This document shows positions 7,605 through 19,494 of a stretch of 64,000 nt of DNA, in pieces. The first letter of the stretch is position 1, and each line of letters begins with the position of its first letter. This DNA comes from Hymenobacter plasmatis. GTDB lineage: Bacteria > Bacteroidota > Bacteroidia > Cytophagales > Hymenobacteraceae. The stretch lies in assembly GCF_020711255.1 (NCBI RefSeq), contig NZ_JAJFAW010000003.1, positions 124,001 through 188,000 on the forward strand. Direction: 5' to 3'. The position numbers were made by a program, and so were the translations under genes. The notes under the pieces were generated by a model. It was not told the origin of the DNA and ran no database searches. It saw only the letters and a list, made by a program, of their open reading frames with translations.

Positions 7605-9279
7605 ATAAAGTAGGGTGTTTTTCGTCGAATTCGGTGGCGTCCTGATAGGCTTTGGCCAGGGCCAGGAGTTTGCTTTCTTCGAAGAGCTGGCCCATGAAGG
7701 TGATGGTAGTGGGCAGGCCGGCGGCCGTGAAGCCGTTGGGGATGGCGATGGCGGGCTGGCCGGTGAGGTTGGTCAGTGTAAGGTTGGCGCTGAAGGAAGG
7801 GGCAATGTAGGCGTCGAGGCCTTTCAGCTGGGTGTCCATCTGCTCAATGAGCAGGCTGCGCACGCGCTGGGCCTGAATGTATTCGACGGCCGGAATGAAG
7901 CGCGACGACCGGAAGGTGTTAGGCCAGGCCGAGCGGTTTTGCAGCACCATCTGGCCGTCGCGGCCCGAGCGGGTGAGGTCGTCGAACGCGGCGGCGCCTT
8001 CGGCCGTGAGCACGAAGCGCAGGGCGCCGGGCGAAAGGGTCGGCAGCTCAATGGGTACCAGCTCCACGCCGAGCTTGCGCAGCACGTCGAGGGAGGCCTG
8101 GTCATTGGCTTTGGTGGGGTAGTTCTGGTCGAAAGCGGCCTTCACGTAGCCCACGCGCAGCTTTTTGATGTTGGCATCGAAGGCATAGTGGAAGGCGTTG
8201 GGGGCCATCAGGGTGGCGGGGTCACGGGCATCGGGGCCGGCGGCGGTGAGGGCGGCCAGCACAATGGCGCAGTCCTCAGCCGAGCGGGCAATGGGGCCGG
8301 CTTTGTCCATGCTCCAGCTCAGGGCCATGGCGCCGGCGCGGCTCACGCGGCCGTAGGTGGGGCGCAGGCCCGTTACGCCGCAGGCCGTGCTGGGGCTCAC
8401 GATGGAGCCCAGCGTTTCGGTGCCGATGGCAAAGGGCAGCAGGCCCGCGGCCACGGCCGATGCCGAGCCGGCCGACGAACCGCTCGAGCCCTTGGTTACG
8501 TCCCAGGGCGTGCGGGTTTTCTCGCCAAACCACACGTCGCCCTGGGCCAGTTCGCCCAGGGTCAGCTTGGCCAGCAGCACGCCGCCGGCCGCGCGCAGCC
8601 GCTCCACCACGGCGGCGTCTTCGTCGAGGGTTTGCTCTTTGTAGGGCACCGAGCCCCAGGTGGTTTTGTAGCCCTTGGCGCTGAACAAGTCCTTCACGCC
8701 GAAGGGAATGCCGTGTAGCGGGCCCCGGTACTTGCCGGCTTTGATTTCCTGGTCGGCCTGCCGCGCTTGTTGCAGCGCCAGGTCCTCAGTGAGGGTGATG
8801 ACGCAGTGCAGCTTGGGGTCGTACTTCTTGAGCCGGGCCAGGAAGAACTGGGTCAGCTCCTCCGAAGACACCTGCTTGGTGCGCAGCAGCTCGCCGAGCT
8901 GGCGCACGGTGTAGAAGGCCAGCTCGTCTCGGTTGGCGGGCAGCTTTACCTTGGGAGCCTGGGGCAGCTTGCCGGCGTCGGCTTTGGTGGCGGCCAGCAT
9001 GGCCTGGCGCATGCGCAGGGGGCGCGCGTCGAATACCATCGTCGGGGCCACACCGTTGGGCAGCGAGATTTTGCGCAGGGCCTCGTAGCTCTCGCGGTAG
9101 CCCGTGAGGTTGCGGCGCGTGGAGTCGAGCTGGGCGTCGTTGAAATTCAGCCCAAATACCTGCTGGGCGGCGCGCAGCATGGGTACCGTGATTTCATCGG
9201 GGGCGGTGGGCCGGGCCACGAAGGCCCCTGTAGCGAAGCAAGCACCGCCAAGCAGCAGCGCGGGTAGTATTTTTTTCAT
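7603..9279 (-). CDS. Amidase-signature family hydrolase, exported
   Basis: A 558-residue amidase-signature enzyme (GatA-like fold). The Ser-cisSer-Lys triad is readable: Lys in GIPFGVKDLF (about residue 196), cis-Ser in KGSSGSSAGSASAVAAG (about 269) and the nucleophile in GTETLGSIVSPS (about 292). The N-terminus (MKKILPALLLGGACFATGAF) is a signal peptide, perhaps lipoprotein-like, followed by about 85 residues not found in GatA. This is therefore a periplasmic or surface amidase rather than the tRNA amidotransferase subunit. No gatB or gatC is nearby. The substrate (amide, possibly a peptide or xenobiotic) is unknown. The stop codon lies within the end of a dispersed repeat. Confidence 0.88.
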   Translation of the reverse strand: MKKILPALLLGGACFATGAFVARPTAPDEITVPMLRAAQQVFGLNFNDAQLDSTRRNLTGYRESYEALRKISLPNGVAPTMVFDARPLRMRQAMLAATKADAGKLPQAPKVKLPANRDELAFYTVRQLGELLRTKQVSSEELTQFFLARLKKYDPKLHCVITLTEDLALQQARQADQEIKAGKYRGPLHGIPFGVKDLFSAKGYKTTWGSVPYKEQTLDEDAAVVERLRAAGGVLLAKLTLGELAQGDVWFGEKTRTPWDVTKGSSGSSAGSASAVAAGLLPFAIGTETLGSIVSPSTACGVTGLRPTYGRVSRAGAMALSWSMDKAGPIARSAEDCAIVLAALTAAGPDARDPATLMAPNAFHYAFDANIKKLRVGYVKAAFDQNYPTKANDQASLDVLRKLGVELVPIELPTLSPGALRFVLTAEGAAAFDDLTRSGRDGQMVLQNRSAWPNTFRSSRFIPAVEYIQAQRVRSLLIEQMDTQLKGLDAYIAPSFSANLTLTNLTGQPAIAIPNGFTAAGLPTTITFMGQLFEESKLLALAKAYQDATEFDEKHPTL

Positions 9280-9310
9280 GCGGGGAAGAAACGAAAGCGA
9301 CTAAGCAAAG

Positions 9311-10459
9311 CTACTGCGGCAACGGCCGCGATTTCACAAGGGGAACCAACTCGTTATACAAGCGCAGCAGCACCTGTTCTTCGTGCTGCCAGCTGAGCTG
9401 CGGCGCAGCGCGGCGGCAGTTTTCGGCCAGGTGCTGGTAGCGGGCGGGCTCGTCGCGCAGCAGGCGGTTGAGAGCCCGGGCTAGCGTTTCGGGTCGCAGG
9501 TCCTGAACCAGCTCGGCCACGTCAAATTCGTCGTTGAGGGCGCGGTATTCGGGGAAGTCAATCAGCACCTGCGGAATGCCGGCGTGCACGTAGTCGAAGA
9601 ACTTATTGGCCAGCGAATAGTAGTAGCTCAGCCCAATATTTTCGAGCAGCATGATGCCCACCGCCGCGTGGCGCGTGACCTCGCGCAGGGCCTCGGGCAG
9701 CACAAACCCGCGAAACTCCACCTGGCCGGAAGCCAGCAGGCCAAGCGCATCGGCCCGGGCGCGCAGGGCGGCCGACAGGTCGCCTTCGCCACAGATTACC
9801 AGCCGGCTTGCCACCTGGGGCATGGCGTCGAACAGGTTTTCCAGGCCGCGGCCCACGTTGAGGGCGCCCTGGTAGAGGATGTAGCCGGAGGGCGGCGCGG
9901 GGTGGGGCAGGGGCTCGTCGGCGCGCAGGCGGCTCACGTTGCGCACTACGGCAAAGGGCCGGCCGTAGCGCTGCTCGAATATTTGAGCTAAAGCGGGGCC
10001 CACCGTGTAGGCCAGCCGGGCGCGCGGCACCACAAAACCCTCCACCCACCGCCAGAGGCGCTGCACGGCCGGCCGGGCCACCACCTCGGGCACCTCGGTG
10101 AATAGCTCGTGGGCATCGTACACAAACGGCTGGCCGCCGAGCCGGGCGCGCAGCCACACGGGCAGGGCTGTGTCGAGGTCGGCGGCGCACCAAGCCGCGG
10201 CCTTTTGGCTCAATAAGTAAAAAAACAGCCGCAGATTGTACTCCAGGTAAAACAGCTTGCCTCGCTGAAACCAGCCCTTCAGCCGGTGCTGCCCGTAGGG
10301 CTGCGGCGTGAGCGGGGGCGAGGCCGGCCGCTGCCAGCCCACCAGCTGCACGCGGTAGCCAGCGGCGGCCAAGCTGCCGCAGATGCGCTGCATCCGCTGG
10401 TCGAAGCACAGGTCGGTGGTGACGGCGAAAAGCAGCAGCGGCGCGGGTGGGGAGGGCAA
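9311..10459 (-). CDS. Group 1 (GT4-like) glycosyltransferase
   Basis: A 382-residue GT-B fold glycosyltransferase. The N-terminal Rossmann half shows VTTDLCFDQRMQRICGSLAAAGYRV and YDAHELFTEVPEV, typical of the acceptor domain. The C-terminal nucleotide-sugar half shows GYILYQGALNVGRGLENLFDAM, LVICGEGDL, VEFRGFVLPEAL and NKFFDYVHAGIPQV, the E-x7-E-like region of GT4 enzymes. No membrane span is seen, so it is cytoplasmic, probably associating with the membrane for polysaccharide or lipid-linked sugar synthesis. No polysaccharide cluster surrounds it and the acceptor is unknown. It is divergent from the hybrid kinase gene across a 133-base gap. Confidence 0.85.
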   Translation of the reverse strand: MPSPPAPLLLFAVTTDLCFDQRMQRICGSLAAAGYRVQLVGWQRPASPPLTPQPYGQHRLKGWFQRGKLFYLEYNLRLFFYLLSQKAAAWCAADLDTALPVWLRARLGGQPFVYDAHELFTEVPEVVARPAVQRLWRWVEGFVVPRARLAYTVGPALAQIFEQRYGRPFAVVRNVSRLRADEPLPHPAPPSGYILYQGALNVGRGLENLFDAMPQVASRLVICGEGDLSAALRARADALGLLASGQVEFRGFVLPEALREVTRHAAVGIMLLENIGLSYYYSLANKFFDYVHAGIPQVLIDFPEYRALNDEFDVAELVQDLRPETLARALNRLLRDEPARYQHLAENCRRAAPQLSWQHEEQVLLRLYNELVPLVKSRPLPQ

Positions 10460-10592
10460 GGGGCGGGAAACGGAACGCGCCAGAGCGGGCGGGCGTTAGG
10501 GCAATCGTTATATTTTGGCCAAATTTACACTCGGGCTTGCCGGTCTGGTGGCTATCTTAGCAGGAATTATTCGCAGGCATTAGTATCGGTTC

Positions 10593-14297
<3,705 letters not shown>

Positions 14298-14355
14298 TCG
14301 GCCAGCTCACCACGCTTCTCATCTACCCTACGAAACAACTCCAACCCCCACGCCC

Positions 14356-14742
14356 ATGTCTGCTGATTCCCCTACTAAAACCATCCTAATTGCTGAGGAC
14401 AGCTCGGTAATCCTTAATCTCACCCGAAAAATCCTGGAGCTGCAGAAGTATAAAATTGTGCTGGCAAAGAACGGGGGCGAGGTTCTGAAACAGATTGAAA
14501 GCACGCCCATCGACTGCGTATTGATGGATATCAATATCCCGGTAAAAGACGGCATGCAGTGCACCCGCGAAATCCGGGCCCACGCCGACCCCAAAATCAA
14601 CAAGCTGCCCATCATCGCCATCACCGGCAACGCCAATAACTACTCGATGGACCAGTTCCGCGAAGCCGGCGTGACGGATTACCTGCCCAAGCCGCTCGAT
14701 TTCGACGCCCTGGTGCGCGTGGTGAAGCAGTACGTAGGCTAG
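14356..14742 (+). CDS. Single-domain response regulator (CheY-like)
   Basis: A 128-residue receiver domain with nothing attached. The acidic pair is in ILIAEDSS, the phospho-Asp in DCVLMDINIPVKDG, the switch Thr in PIIAITGNAN and the conserved Lys in DYLPKPLDF. The frame is open further upstream, overlapping the hybrid kinase gene, but the domain begins right after ATG 14356, so this start is chosen. It follows the kinase by 58 bases and probably receives phosphoryl groups from the HPt domain of that kinase. With no output domain it must act by protein contact or as a phosphate sink. Confidence 0.93.
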   Translation: MSADSPTKTILIAEDSSVILNLTRKILELQKYKIVLAKNGGEVLKQIESTPIDCVLMDINIPVKDGMQCTREIRAHADPKINKLPIIAITGNANNYSMDQFREAGVTDYLPKPLDFDALVRVVKQYVG

Positions 14743-14745
14743 TTA

Positions 14746-14853
14746 ATTATGAGTTTTGAATTATGATTTATGAGTTGGAAAGCGGGTTATGCTTTGCGTT
14801 TCGCTGAAGACTGGCCCATTGAGTAACTCATAATTCAAAACTCATAATTCATC
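14746..14853. repeat. AT-rich inverted repeat between regulator and hydrolase genes
   Basis: ATTATGAGTTTTGAATTATGA near 14749 (given by its first part ATTATGAGTTTTGA) is repeated in inverse orientation near 14830-14850 (TCATAATTCAAAACTCATAA), separated by about 55 bases. Its low GC differs from the surrounding DNA. It resembles dispersed AT-rich intergenic repeats of Bacteroidota. It may form a long stem in the transcript or act as a weak terminator. Confidence 0.75.
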
Positions 14854-14864
14854 ATTTAAACGCA

Positions 14865-15632
14865 GTGCAAGTTACCTTCCTCGGCACGGGTACCTCTTCC
14901 GGGGTGCCCATGATAGGCTGCACCTGTGAAGTGTGCCGCTCGCTGGACCACCGCGACCAACGCCTGCGGGTGTCGGTGCACGTGGCCATAGAGGGCCGCA
15001 GCCTGGTCATCGATTCCGGCCCGGACTTCCGGCAGCAGATGCTGCGCGCCCGCATCACGCACCTCGACGCGCTGCTCTTCACCCACGAGCACAAAGACCA
15101 CACCGCCGGCCTCGACGACATTCGGGCGTTCAACTTCCGGCAGCAGCAGGACATGCCCCTGTTTGGCGAGCCGCGCGTGCTCCAGCAGCTACAGCAGGAG
15201 TTCTCCTACATTTTTGCCGAGCACAAATACCCCGGCGTGCCCCGCGTCAGCCTGCACCCTATCGAACAGGACCACGCCCCGTTTGATGTGCTGGGCCTGC
15301 CGGTGCAGCCCCTGCGGGCCCTGCACCACAAGCTGCCGGTGCTGGGCTTCCGCATCGGCGGCTTCTGCTACCTCACCGACGCCAACCACATCGGCCCCGA
15401 GACCATGGCCCTGCTGCACGACGCCGACGTGATTGTGCTCAATGCCCTGCGCCGCGAGCAGCACATCTCCCACTTCACGCTGGCCCAGGCCATTGAAATA
15501 CTGGAAGTGGTGAAGCCCAAGCGCGCGTACCTCACGCACATCAGCCACCAGTTGGGCCGCCACCAGGATGTGGAAGCCGAGCTGCCGCCGTGGCTCCGCC
15601 TGGCGTATGACGGGCTGAAGGTGGAGGTGTAG
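14865..15632 (+). CDS. MBL-fold metal-dependent hydrolase, PhnP-like
   Basis: A 255-residue metallo-beta-lactamase-fold enzyme. The start of the chain, VTFLGTGTSSGVPMIGCTC, together with CxxC (CEVC) and LVIDSGPDFR, is typical of the PhnP / phosphoribosyl cyclic phosphate phosphodiesterase subgroup. The metal motif is FTHEHKDHTAGLDD. Later ligands appear in LRALHHK, CYLTDANHI and LTHISHQLG. The enzyme would hydrolyse a phosphodiester in the cytoplasm. No phn (phosphonate) genes are near, so the substrate is open. The start is GTG at 14865, the only one giving the full first beta strand. Confidence 0.88.
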   Translation: MQVTFLGTGTSSGVPMIGCTCEVCRSLDHRDQRLRVSVHVAIEGRSLVIDSGPDFRQQMLRARITHLDALLFTHEHKDHTAGLDDIRAFNFRQQQDMPLFGEPRVLQQLQQEFSYIFAEHKYPGVPRVSLHPIEQDHAPFDVLGLPVQPLRALHHKLPVLGFRIGGFCYLTDANHIGPETMALLHDADVIVLNALRREQHISHFTLAQAIEILEVVKPKRAYLTHISHQLGRHQDVEAELPPWLRLAYDGLKVEV

Positions 15633-15642
15633 GCCAGCTGCA

Positions 15643-16161
15643 ATGCGTATTTTTCCGTACATCAGCTTGATATATAGTTCACCACTAGCACCAGCTGAAA
15701 TAGTGCGCAGGGTGCAAAGCAGCACGTTGCCACTTGCTAATGCCAGCTGGCGTGATGATTTTCGGATTGACCCAAGCCAACCGTTTCAGGGGGTAATTGC
15801 GGATAACTCATTCGAAATAGTACGCCTCAGCGTATCAAAGGTGCGCCAAGCTACACCACCCAAAATCAAGGGTTGGATGAGCCCGATACCGGATGGCGGG
15901 GGTAGTGAAATCCGGATTCGGTACTACAATCCTGCCATGTTAAGGCTGATTGTGGGCTCAGGCGTGATGGCAGCCGGCTTAGCAGTTGCAAGTATGATTC
16001 AGGATTGGAAGCGCATGGGAGCGGTCAATCCATTGGGGTTAGCATATATGGTGTTGCCGGTTTGCGCGGTTGTTGCACAGTATTTTCAACTAAAGAATGA
16101 ACTCAATACGGTTCAGCCGATTCTGAATAGGCTGCTTGTTCTGGAAGAATCAGCTTTATAG
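15643..16161 (+). CDS. Membrane protein of unknown function
   Basis: A 172-residue protein starting 10 bases after the PhnP-like gene, so probably co-transcribed. The first 100 residues look soluble, with beta-strand character and conserved-looking patches NSFEIVRLS and EIRIRYYNP. Two hydrophobic segments follow at about residues 100-118 (MLRLIVGSGVMAAGLAVAS) and 128-147 (LGLAYMVLPVCAVVAQYF), then a short charged tail. Its lower GC and less biased codon use than its neighbours suggest recent arrival. No family was recognised. Confidence 0.65.
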   Translation: MRIFPYISLIYSSPLAPAEIVRRVQSSTLPLANASWRDDFRIDPSQPFQGVIADNSFEIVRLSVSKVRQATPPKIKGWMSPIPDGGGSEIRIRYYNPAMLRLIVGSGVMAAGLAVASMIQDWKRMGAVNPLGLAYMVLPVCAVVAQYFQLKNELNTVQPILNRLLVLEESAL

Positions 16162-16193
16162 CTCATACTTATGCACACCCACTACTATCTGCG

Positions 16194-16646
16194 TTATCTG
16201 GCTATGCGAAACGTTAGTTGGATATTTCCCTTTGTGGCGGCGTGGTAGTCGCCTTGCACCCGCCAGGCCACGTAAGTGAGCAGGTAGCGGCGGCCATTGG
16301 CCCGAACACTGGCAGTATCAATCCAGTCTGAATTCTTTCTGCCAGAGAAATTTTCTGGAATGGTTAATTGCTGGGTTCCACCCTGGGCATCGCTGATGCG
16401 AAGCGTGGGCACCGCGTAGTCGGCTATTAAGCAATTCGCATTTCGCGGGCAGATAGCATAGCGTAAGTCCGTCACTGCTATCGTCAGCTCTGGCTGAGTG
16501 AGTTGCGGAAGCGAGGCCTGCTGCTGTAAATACAGCGAAAATTCCTGATTGAACCCAGCGGCGACAGCTGTTGGGTTTCCGGCATTGTCTTTCTTACATG
16601 AAAACAGGCCCAGGCCTATCAGGGCGAAAAGAAAGTGCTTTTGCAT
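16194..16646 (-). CDS. Small lipoprotein of unknown function
   Basis: Translation from ATG 16646 gives 150 residues beginning MQKHFLFALIGLGLFSCKKD, a textbook lipoprotein signal with the lipidated Cys at residue 17. An open extension upstream to 16730 has no signal character, so the internal ATG is preferred. The mature chain contains two further Cys (ICPRNANC) and beta-rich stretches such as ELTIAVTDLRYAI and GNIQLTFRI. It resembles the small outer-membrane-anchored lipoproteins common in Hymenobacter-type genomes, but no function can be named. It lies convergent with the preceding gene and divergent from rqcH. Confidence 0.7.
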   Translation of the reverse strand: MQKHFLFALIGLGLFSCKKDNAGNPTAVAAGFNQEFSLYLQQQASLPQLTQPELTIAVTDLRYAICPRNANCLIADYAVPTLRISDAQGGTQQLTIPENFSGRKNSDWIDTASVRANGRRYLLTYVAWRVQGDYHAATKGNIQLTFRIAR

Positions 16647-16817
16647 GGGTAGCTGAACCGGATGGATGAAAGTAGCATGGAGCGCTGCCTTGTGGTAGGG
16701 TTGACCGCCGCGCCCCACCATTCGTTGCATGCAATGGTTAGAATTTTCCCCTGACCTTTCTGCTGCGATAGTTTCGGTCTGCGTTCAGACCTGCTTATCG
16801 GCAAATTGTACCGCCCC

Positions 16818-18380
16818 ATGCATACCAATTATTATTTCCTGCGCCAGCTGGCCCCCGCGCTCACCGAACGGCTGCAGGGCTACCGCGTGGCCGCCTGCTT
16901 CTCACAGGAGAAAGACGAGCTTGTGGTTGGCCTCACAAATGGGGCAGCTGAATTCTGGCTGAAAGCGCAGCTGGGCGCCAATTTCCCCGCCCTGGCGCTG
17001 CCCGAAACCTTTCAGCGGGCCCGCGCCAACTCCGTAGACCTTTTTCCAGAGTTGCTGGGCCAGCAAGTCGAAACCGTGGTGCCCTGGCCCCAGGACCGGG
17101 TGGTGCAAGTGAATTTTCGGAGCGGCGCCCGGCTGGTGTTCAAGCTCTACGGCCCCCGGCCGAACGCCATTTTTCGCCCGAGGCCCGAGGCGCCAGCCCA
17201 ACTTTTCCAGCAGCGCCTGCTGGCCGACGCGGACCTGCGACCCCAGCCCAACGCCGCGCCGCCCGTGCCCGGCAAGCTCCCGCCGCCGCTGGCAGACCTG
17301 CCCGCCCGCTACCTGCGCGAGCACGGCTACGACCCGGCCCCGCCAGAAACCAAAACCCGGCTGGTAAACCAAGTGCTGGCCCAATTGGAAAAGCCGGCCC
17401 ACTACTACCTCATCCAGCTCGACGGGCGCACCCGCCTGAGCCTGCTGCCGCTGGGCGAGATTATTGAGCCATTGCCCGGCGATGACCCCATTCGGGCGCT
17501 GCGCCGCTTCGTGCCCATGGCCCTGGGCCGCCGGGCCCTGGAGATGGAAACCAAGCAGCTGCGCCAGCTGCTGGAGCGGCGCGCCGAAGAGGCCAGCACC
17601 GCGGCGGCCCACGCCCGCCAGCGCCTCCACGCCCTGGCCCACGAAGCTGGCTACCGCCACACCGCCGACTTGATTATGGCGAATCTGCACGACATCCCAG
17701 CTGGTGCCACACAGGTTGAAGTCGTGGATTTCTATACCAATCAGCCCCGGCTCATCAAGCTGAAGCGCACCGAAAAGCCCCAGCTCACTGCCGAAAACCT
17801 CTACCGCAAGGGCAAGAACCAACAAATTGAAGAGCGCCAGCTCACCGAGCGCATTACCCGGCGCGAAGCCGAAGCCCTCACGGCCCTGGAGCGCCTCGAA
17901 GAACTGGAGACCCAGCCCAACCTGGCTGAGTTGCGCGGCCTGCGCGCCTGGCGCAAGCAGCACGGCCTCGACCCCACGCCAGCCGCGGCCAAAGCCGCGA
18001 CGGAGCTACCATTTAAAGTGTTTGAAGACCGCGGATTTACCATTCTGGTTGGTCGCAACGCAGTGAACAATGACCTGCTGACCCAGAAATACGCGCATAA
18101 AGATGACCTATGGCTGCATGCCAAGGATGTGACGGGCTCCCACGTTGTCATCCGGCACCGCGCCGGCCAGCCCGTGCCCGAGCCCGTGGTAGAGCACGCT
18201 GCCCAGCTGGCCGGGTGGTACTCCCGCCGCCAGCACGACACGCTGTGCCCCGTGACGGTGACGCCCAAAAAGTTTGTGCGCAAGCCCAAAGGAGCGCTGC
18301 CGGGGCAGGTAGTGGTAGAGCGCGAGCGGGTGGTGCTGGTGAAACCCGGCAACCCGTTTGATGGGCCTGACGCTTTGTAG
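16818..18380 (+). CDS. rqcH: NFACT-family ribosome quality control protein (RqcH)
   Basis: A 520-residue NFACT protein, the bacterial homologue of Rqc2/NEMF. In the known family it binds the large subunit carrying a stalled peptidyl-tRNA and recruits tRNA-Ala to add C-terminal alanine tails that mark the product for degradation. The N-terminal NFACT-N part begins HTNYYFLRQLAPALTERL. A helical coiled-coil middle runs to about residue 395, including RRAEEASTAAAHARQRLH and ERLEELETQ. The C-terminal NFACT-R domain shows FTILVGRNAVNNDLLTQ and DDLWLHAKDVTGSHVVIR, the nucleic-acid-binding core. Start ATG 16818 is preferred over TTG 16806 because family members begin here. Confidence 0.92.
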   Translation: MHTNYYFLRQLAPALTERLQGYRVAACFSQEKDELVVGLTNGAAEFWLKAQLGANFPALALPETFQRARANSVDLFPELLGQQVETVVPWPQDRVVQVNFRSGARLVFKLYGPRPNAIFRPRPEAPAQLFQQRLLADADLRPQPNAAPPVPGKLPPPLADLPARYLREHGYDPAPPETKTRLVNQVLAQLEKPAHYYLIQLDGRTRLSLLPLGEIIEPLPGDDPIRALRRFVPMALGRRALEMETKQLRQLLERRAEEASTAAAHARQRLHALAHEAGYRHTADLIMANLHDIPAGATQVEVVDFYTNQPRLIKLKRTEKPQLTAENLYRKGKNQQIEERQLTERITRREAEALTALERLEELETQPNLAELRGLRAWRKQHGLDPTPAAAKAATELPFKVFEDRGFTILVGRNAVNNDLLTQKYAHKDDLWLHAKDVTGSHVVIRHRAGQPVPEPVVEHAAQLAGWYSRRQHDTLCPVTVTPKKFVRKPKGALPGQVVVERERVVLVKPGNPFDGPDAL

Positions 18381-18395
18381 CGTTTGCAATAGCGT

Positions 18396-18524
18396 GTTCA
18401 TGCAGCGCGGAGCAGAAGCATCTCGCCCGCGCCTTCTGTCATGCAGAGCGCAGCGAAGCATCTTATCACAACTCAACGACTTGCTCAGGCGTGATAAGAT
18501 GCTTCGCTGCGCTCTGCATGACAG
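18396..18524. repeat. REP-like palindromic element, copy B
   Basis: Perfect 32-bp arms (18436-18467 and 18493-18524; outer CTGTCATGCAGAGCGCAGCG, inner AAGCATCTTATC) form a hairpin. It is preceded by a degenerate single arm at 18396-18427 (GTTCATGCAGCGCGG ... AAGCATCTC). The order, single arm then spacer then hairpin, is the same as in copies C and D. It begins 16 bases after the rqcH stop. Confidence 0.9.
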
Positions 18525-18600
18525 GCGATTAAAGACAACTGATTGGAGTTGCTCTCATTGGATGTTTTCCTCTCTCGCCGTCAGGTCAAATTGCCGGAAA

Positions 18601-18638
18601 GCAAAAAGCCCGTTCCAATTGCTTGGAACGGGCTTTGC
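18601..18638 (-). terminator. Terminator of the tRNA-Leu gene
   Basis: The inverted repeat AAAGCCCGTTCCAA with TTGGAACGGGCTTT has a 4-base loop and is followed on the minus strand by a T run. It starts 8 bases beyond the tRNA 3' end. Confidence 0.88.
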
Positions 18639-18645
18639 ATTTGCG

Positions 18646-18727
18646 TGCGCGCGGGGAGATTCGAACTCCCACACCCGAAGGCACCACCCCCTCAAGATGG
18701 CGTGTCTACCAGTTTCACCACGTGCGC
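18646..18727 (-). tRNA. tRNA-Leu (anticodon GAG)
   Basis: On the minus strand the sequence folds as a class II tRNA. The acceptor begins GCGCACG and the D arm is GGTGAAACTGGTAGACAC. The anticodon stem CCATC/GGTGG encloses loop TTGAGGG with anticodon GAG. A variable arm has a TTCG-type tip (TGCCTTCGGGTG), and the T arm is GGGAG-TTCGAAT-CTCCC. The 3' acceptor strand is CGCGCGC plus discriminator A73, and CCA is not encoded. The acceptor pairing has one A-C mismatch at the fifth pair. The tRNA reads CUC and, by wobble, CUU. Confidence 0.95.
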
Positions 18728-18925
18728 AAATTGTGCAACTAAACGGGCAATTCGGCCGAAACCGGCTTCGCTGAGGCGGCGAAGCGGGTGCAAAGATAGC
18801 CGGCGTATTTCGGCCGTACAACACTCACGTTGGGTTTTTCATCAAACATCCATGGCTCAGCCATTTACTTTTCATATTCGTAAAACTTTACATCGCTAAT
18901 TGTTCACCTTAACGGTCTTCCTGCC

Positions 18926-19390
18926 ATGAACTCTAACACAAATCCCACTTCCGGTTCCTTTTTTGGGCGTTTGGCCGGAAGCATTACCGCGTTTTCGGGT
19001 TCTACTATGGCGTTTATGATAGCCGCGGGCTTGATAATCGTCTGGGCTGCGACGGGGCCGATTTTCCATTACTCCGAGACCTGGCAGCTCGTCATTAATA
19101 CCGGCACTACCATTATTACCTTTCTGATGGTTTTTCTTATCCAACGGGCTCAGAATAAGGATTCGCTGGTGTTGCACCTCAAGCTAAACGAGTTGATTGC
19201 GGCCACTAAAGGAGCCAGCAACCGCCTTATTAACGCGCAGGATTTCACGGAAGAAGAAATCAAGACCCTGCACGATTTCTATTGCGCACTGGCCGAACTC
19301 GCCAAAAAAGACAACGACCTGGGCAAAACCCACTCCGTGGAGGAAGCCGAGGACAACCACAACCAGAAAGTAACGGCTCACTTAGGCTAG
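18926..19390 (+). CDS. Low-affinity iron permease family protein
   Basis: A 154-residue inner-membrane protein with two hydrophobic helices, at about residues 28-47 (TMAFMIAAGLIIVWAATGP) and 55-72 (LVINTGTTIITFLMVFLI). The following QRAQNKDSLVLHLKLNELI and ATKGASNRLI form the signature of the low-affinity iron permease family (PF04120). The C-terminal half is charged and cytoplasmic. The family name comes from yeast Fet4, and transport by the short bacterial members is not well established. Context supports iron handling: the next genes are dps and a VIT-type Fe/Mn transporter. Confidence 0.85.
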   Translation: MNSNTNPTSGSFFGRLAGSITAFSGSTMAFMIAAGLIIVWAATGPIFHYSETWQLVINTGTTIITFLMVFLIQRAQNKDSLVLHLKLNELIAATKGASNRLINAQDFTEEEIKTLHDFYCALAELAKKDNDLGKTHSVEEAEDNHNQKVTAHLG

Positions 19391-19434
19391 TACCTAAAGA
19401 AACCACGCTGGCTTGTGCCTCAGGTATTAAATAA

Positions 19435-19471
19435 CAAAAGGGCCGCTGCAGCATCTGCAGCGGCCCTTTTG
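19435..19471. terminator. Bidirectional terminator between iron permease and dps
   Basis: A 17-bp inverted repeat, CAAAAGGGCCGCTGCAG with CTGCAGCGGCCCTTTTG, has a 3-base loop and lies between convergent genes. Confidence 0.9.
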
Positions 19472-19494
19472 CTTGGGTTAAAAAACAGACCCGC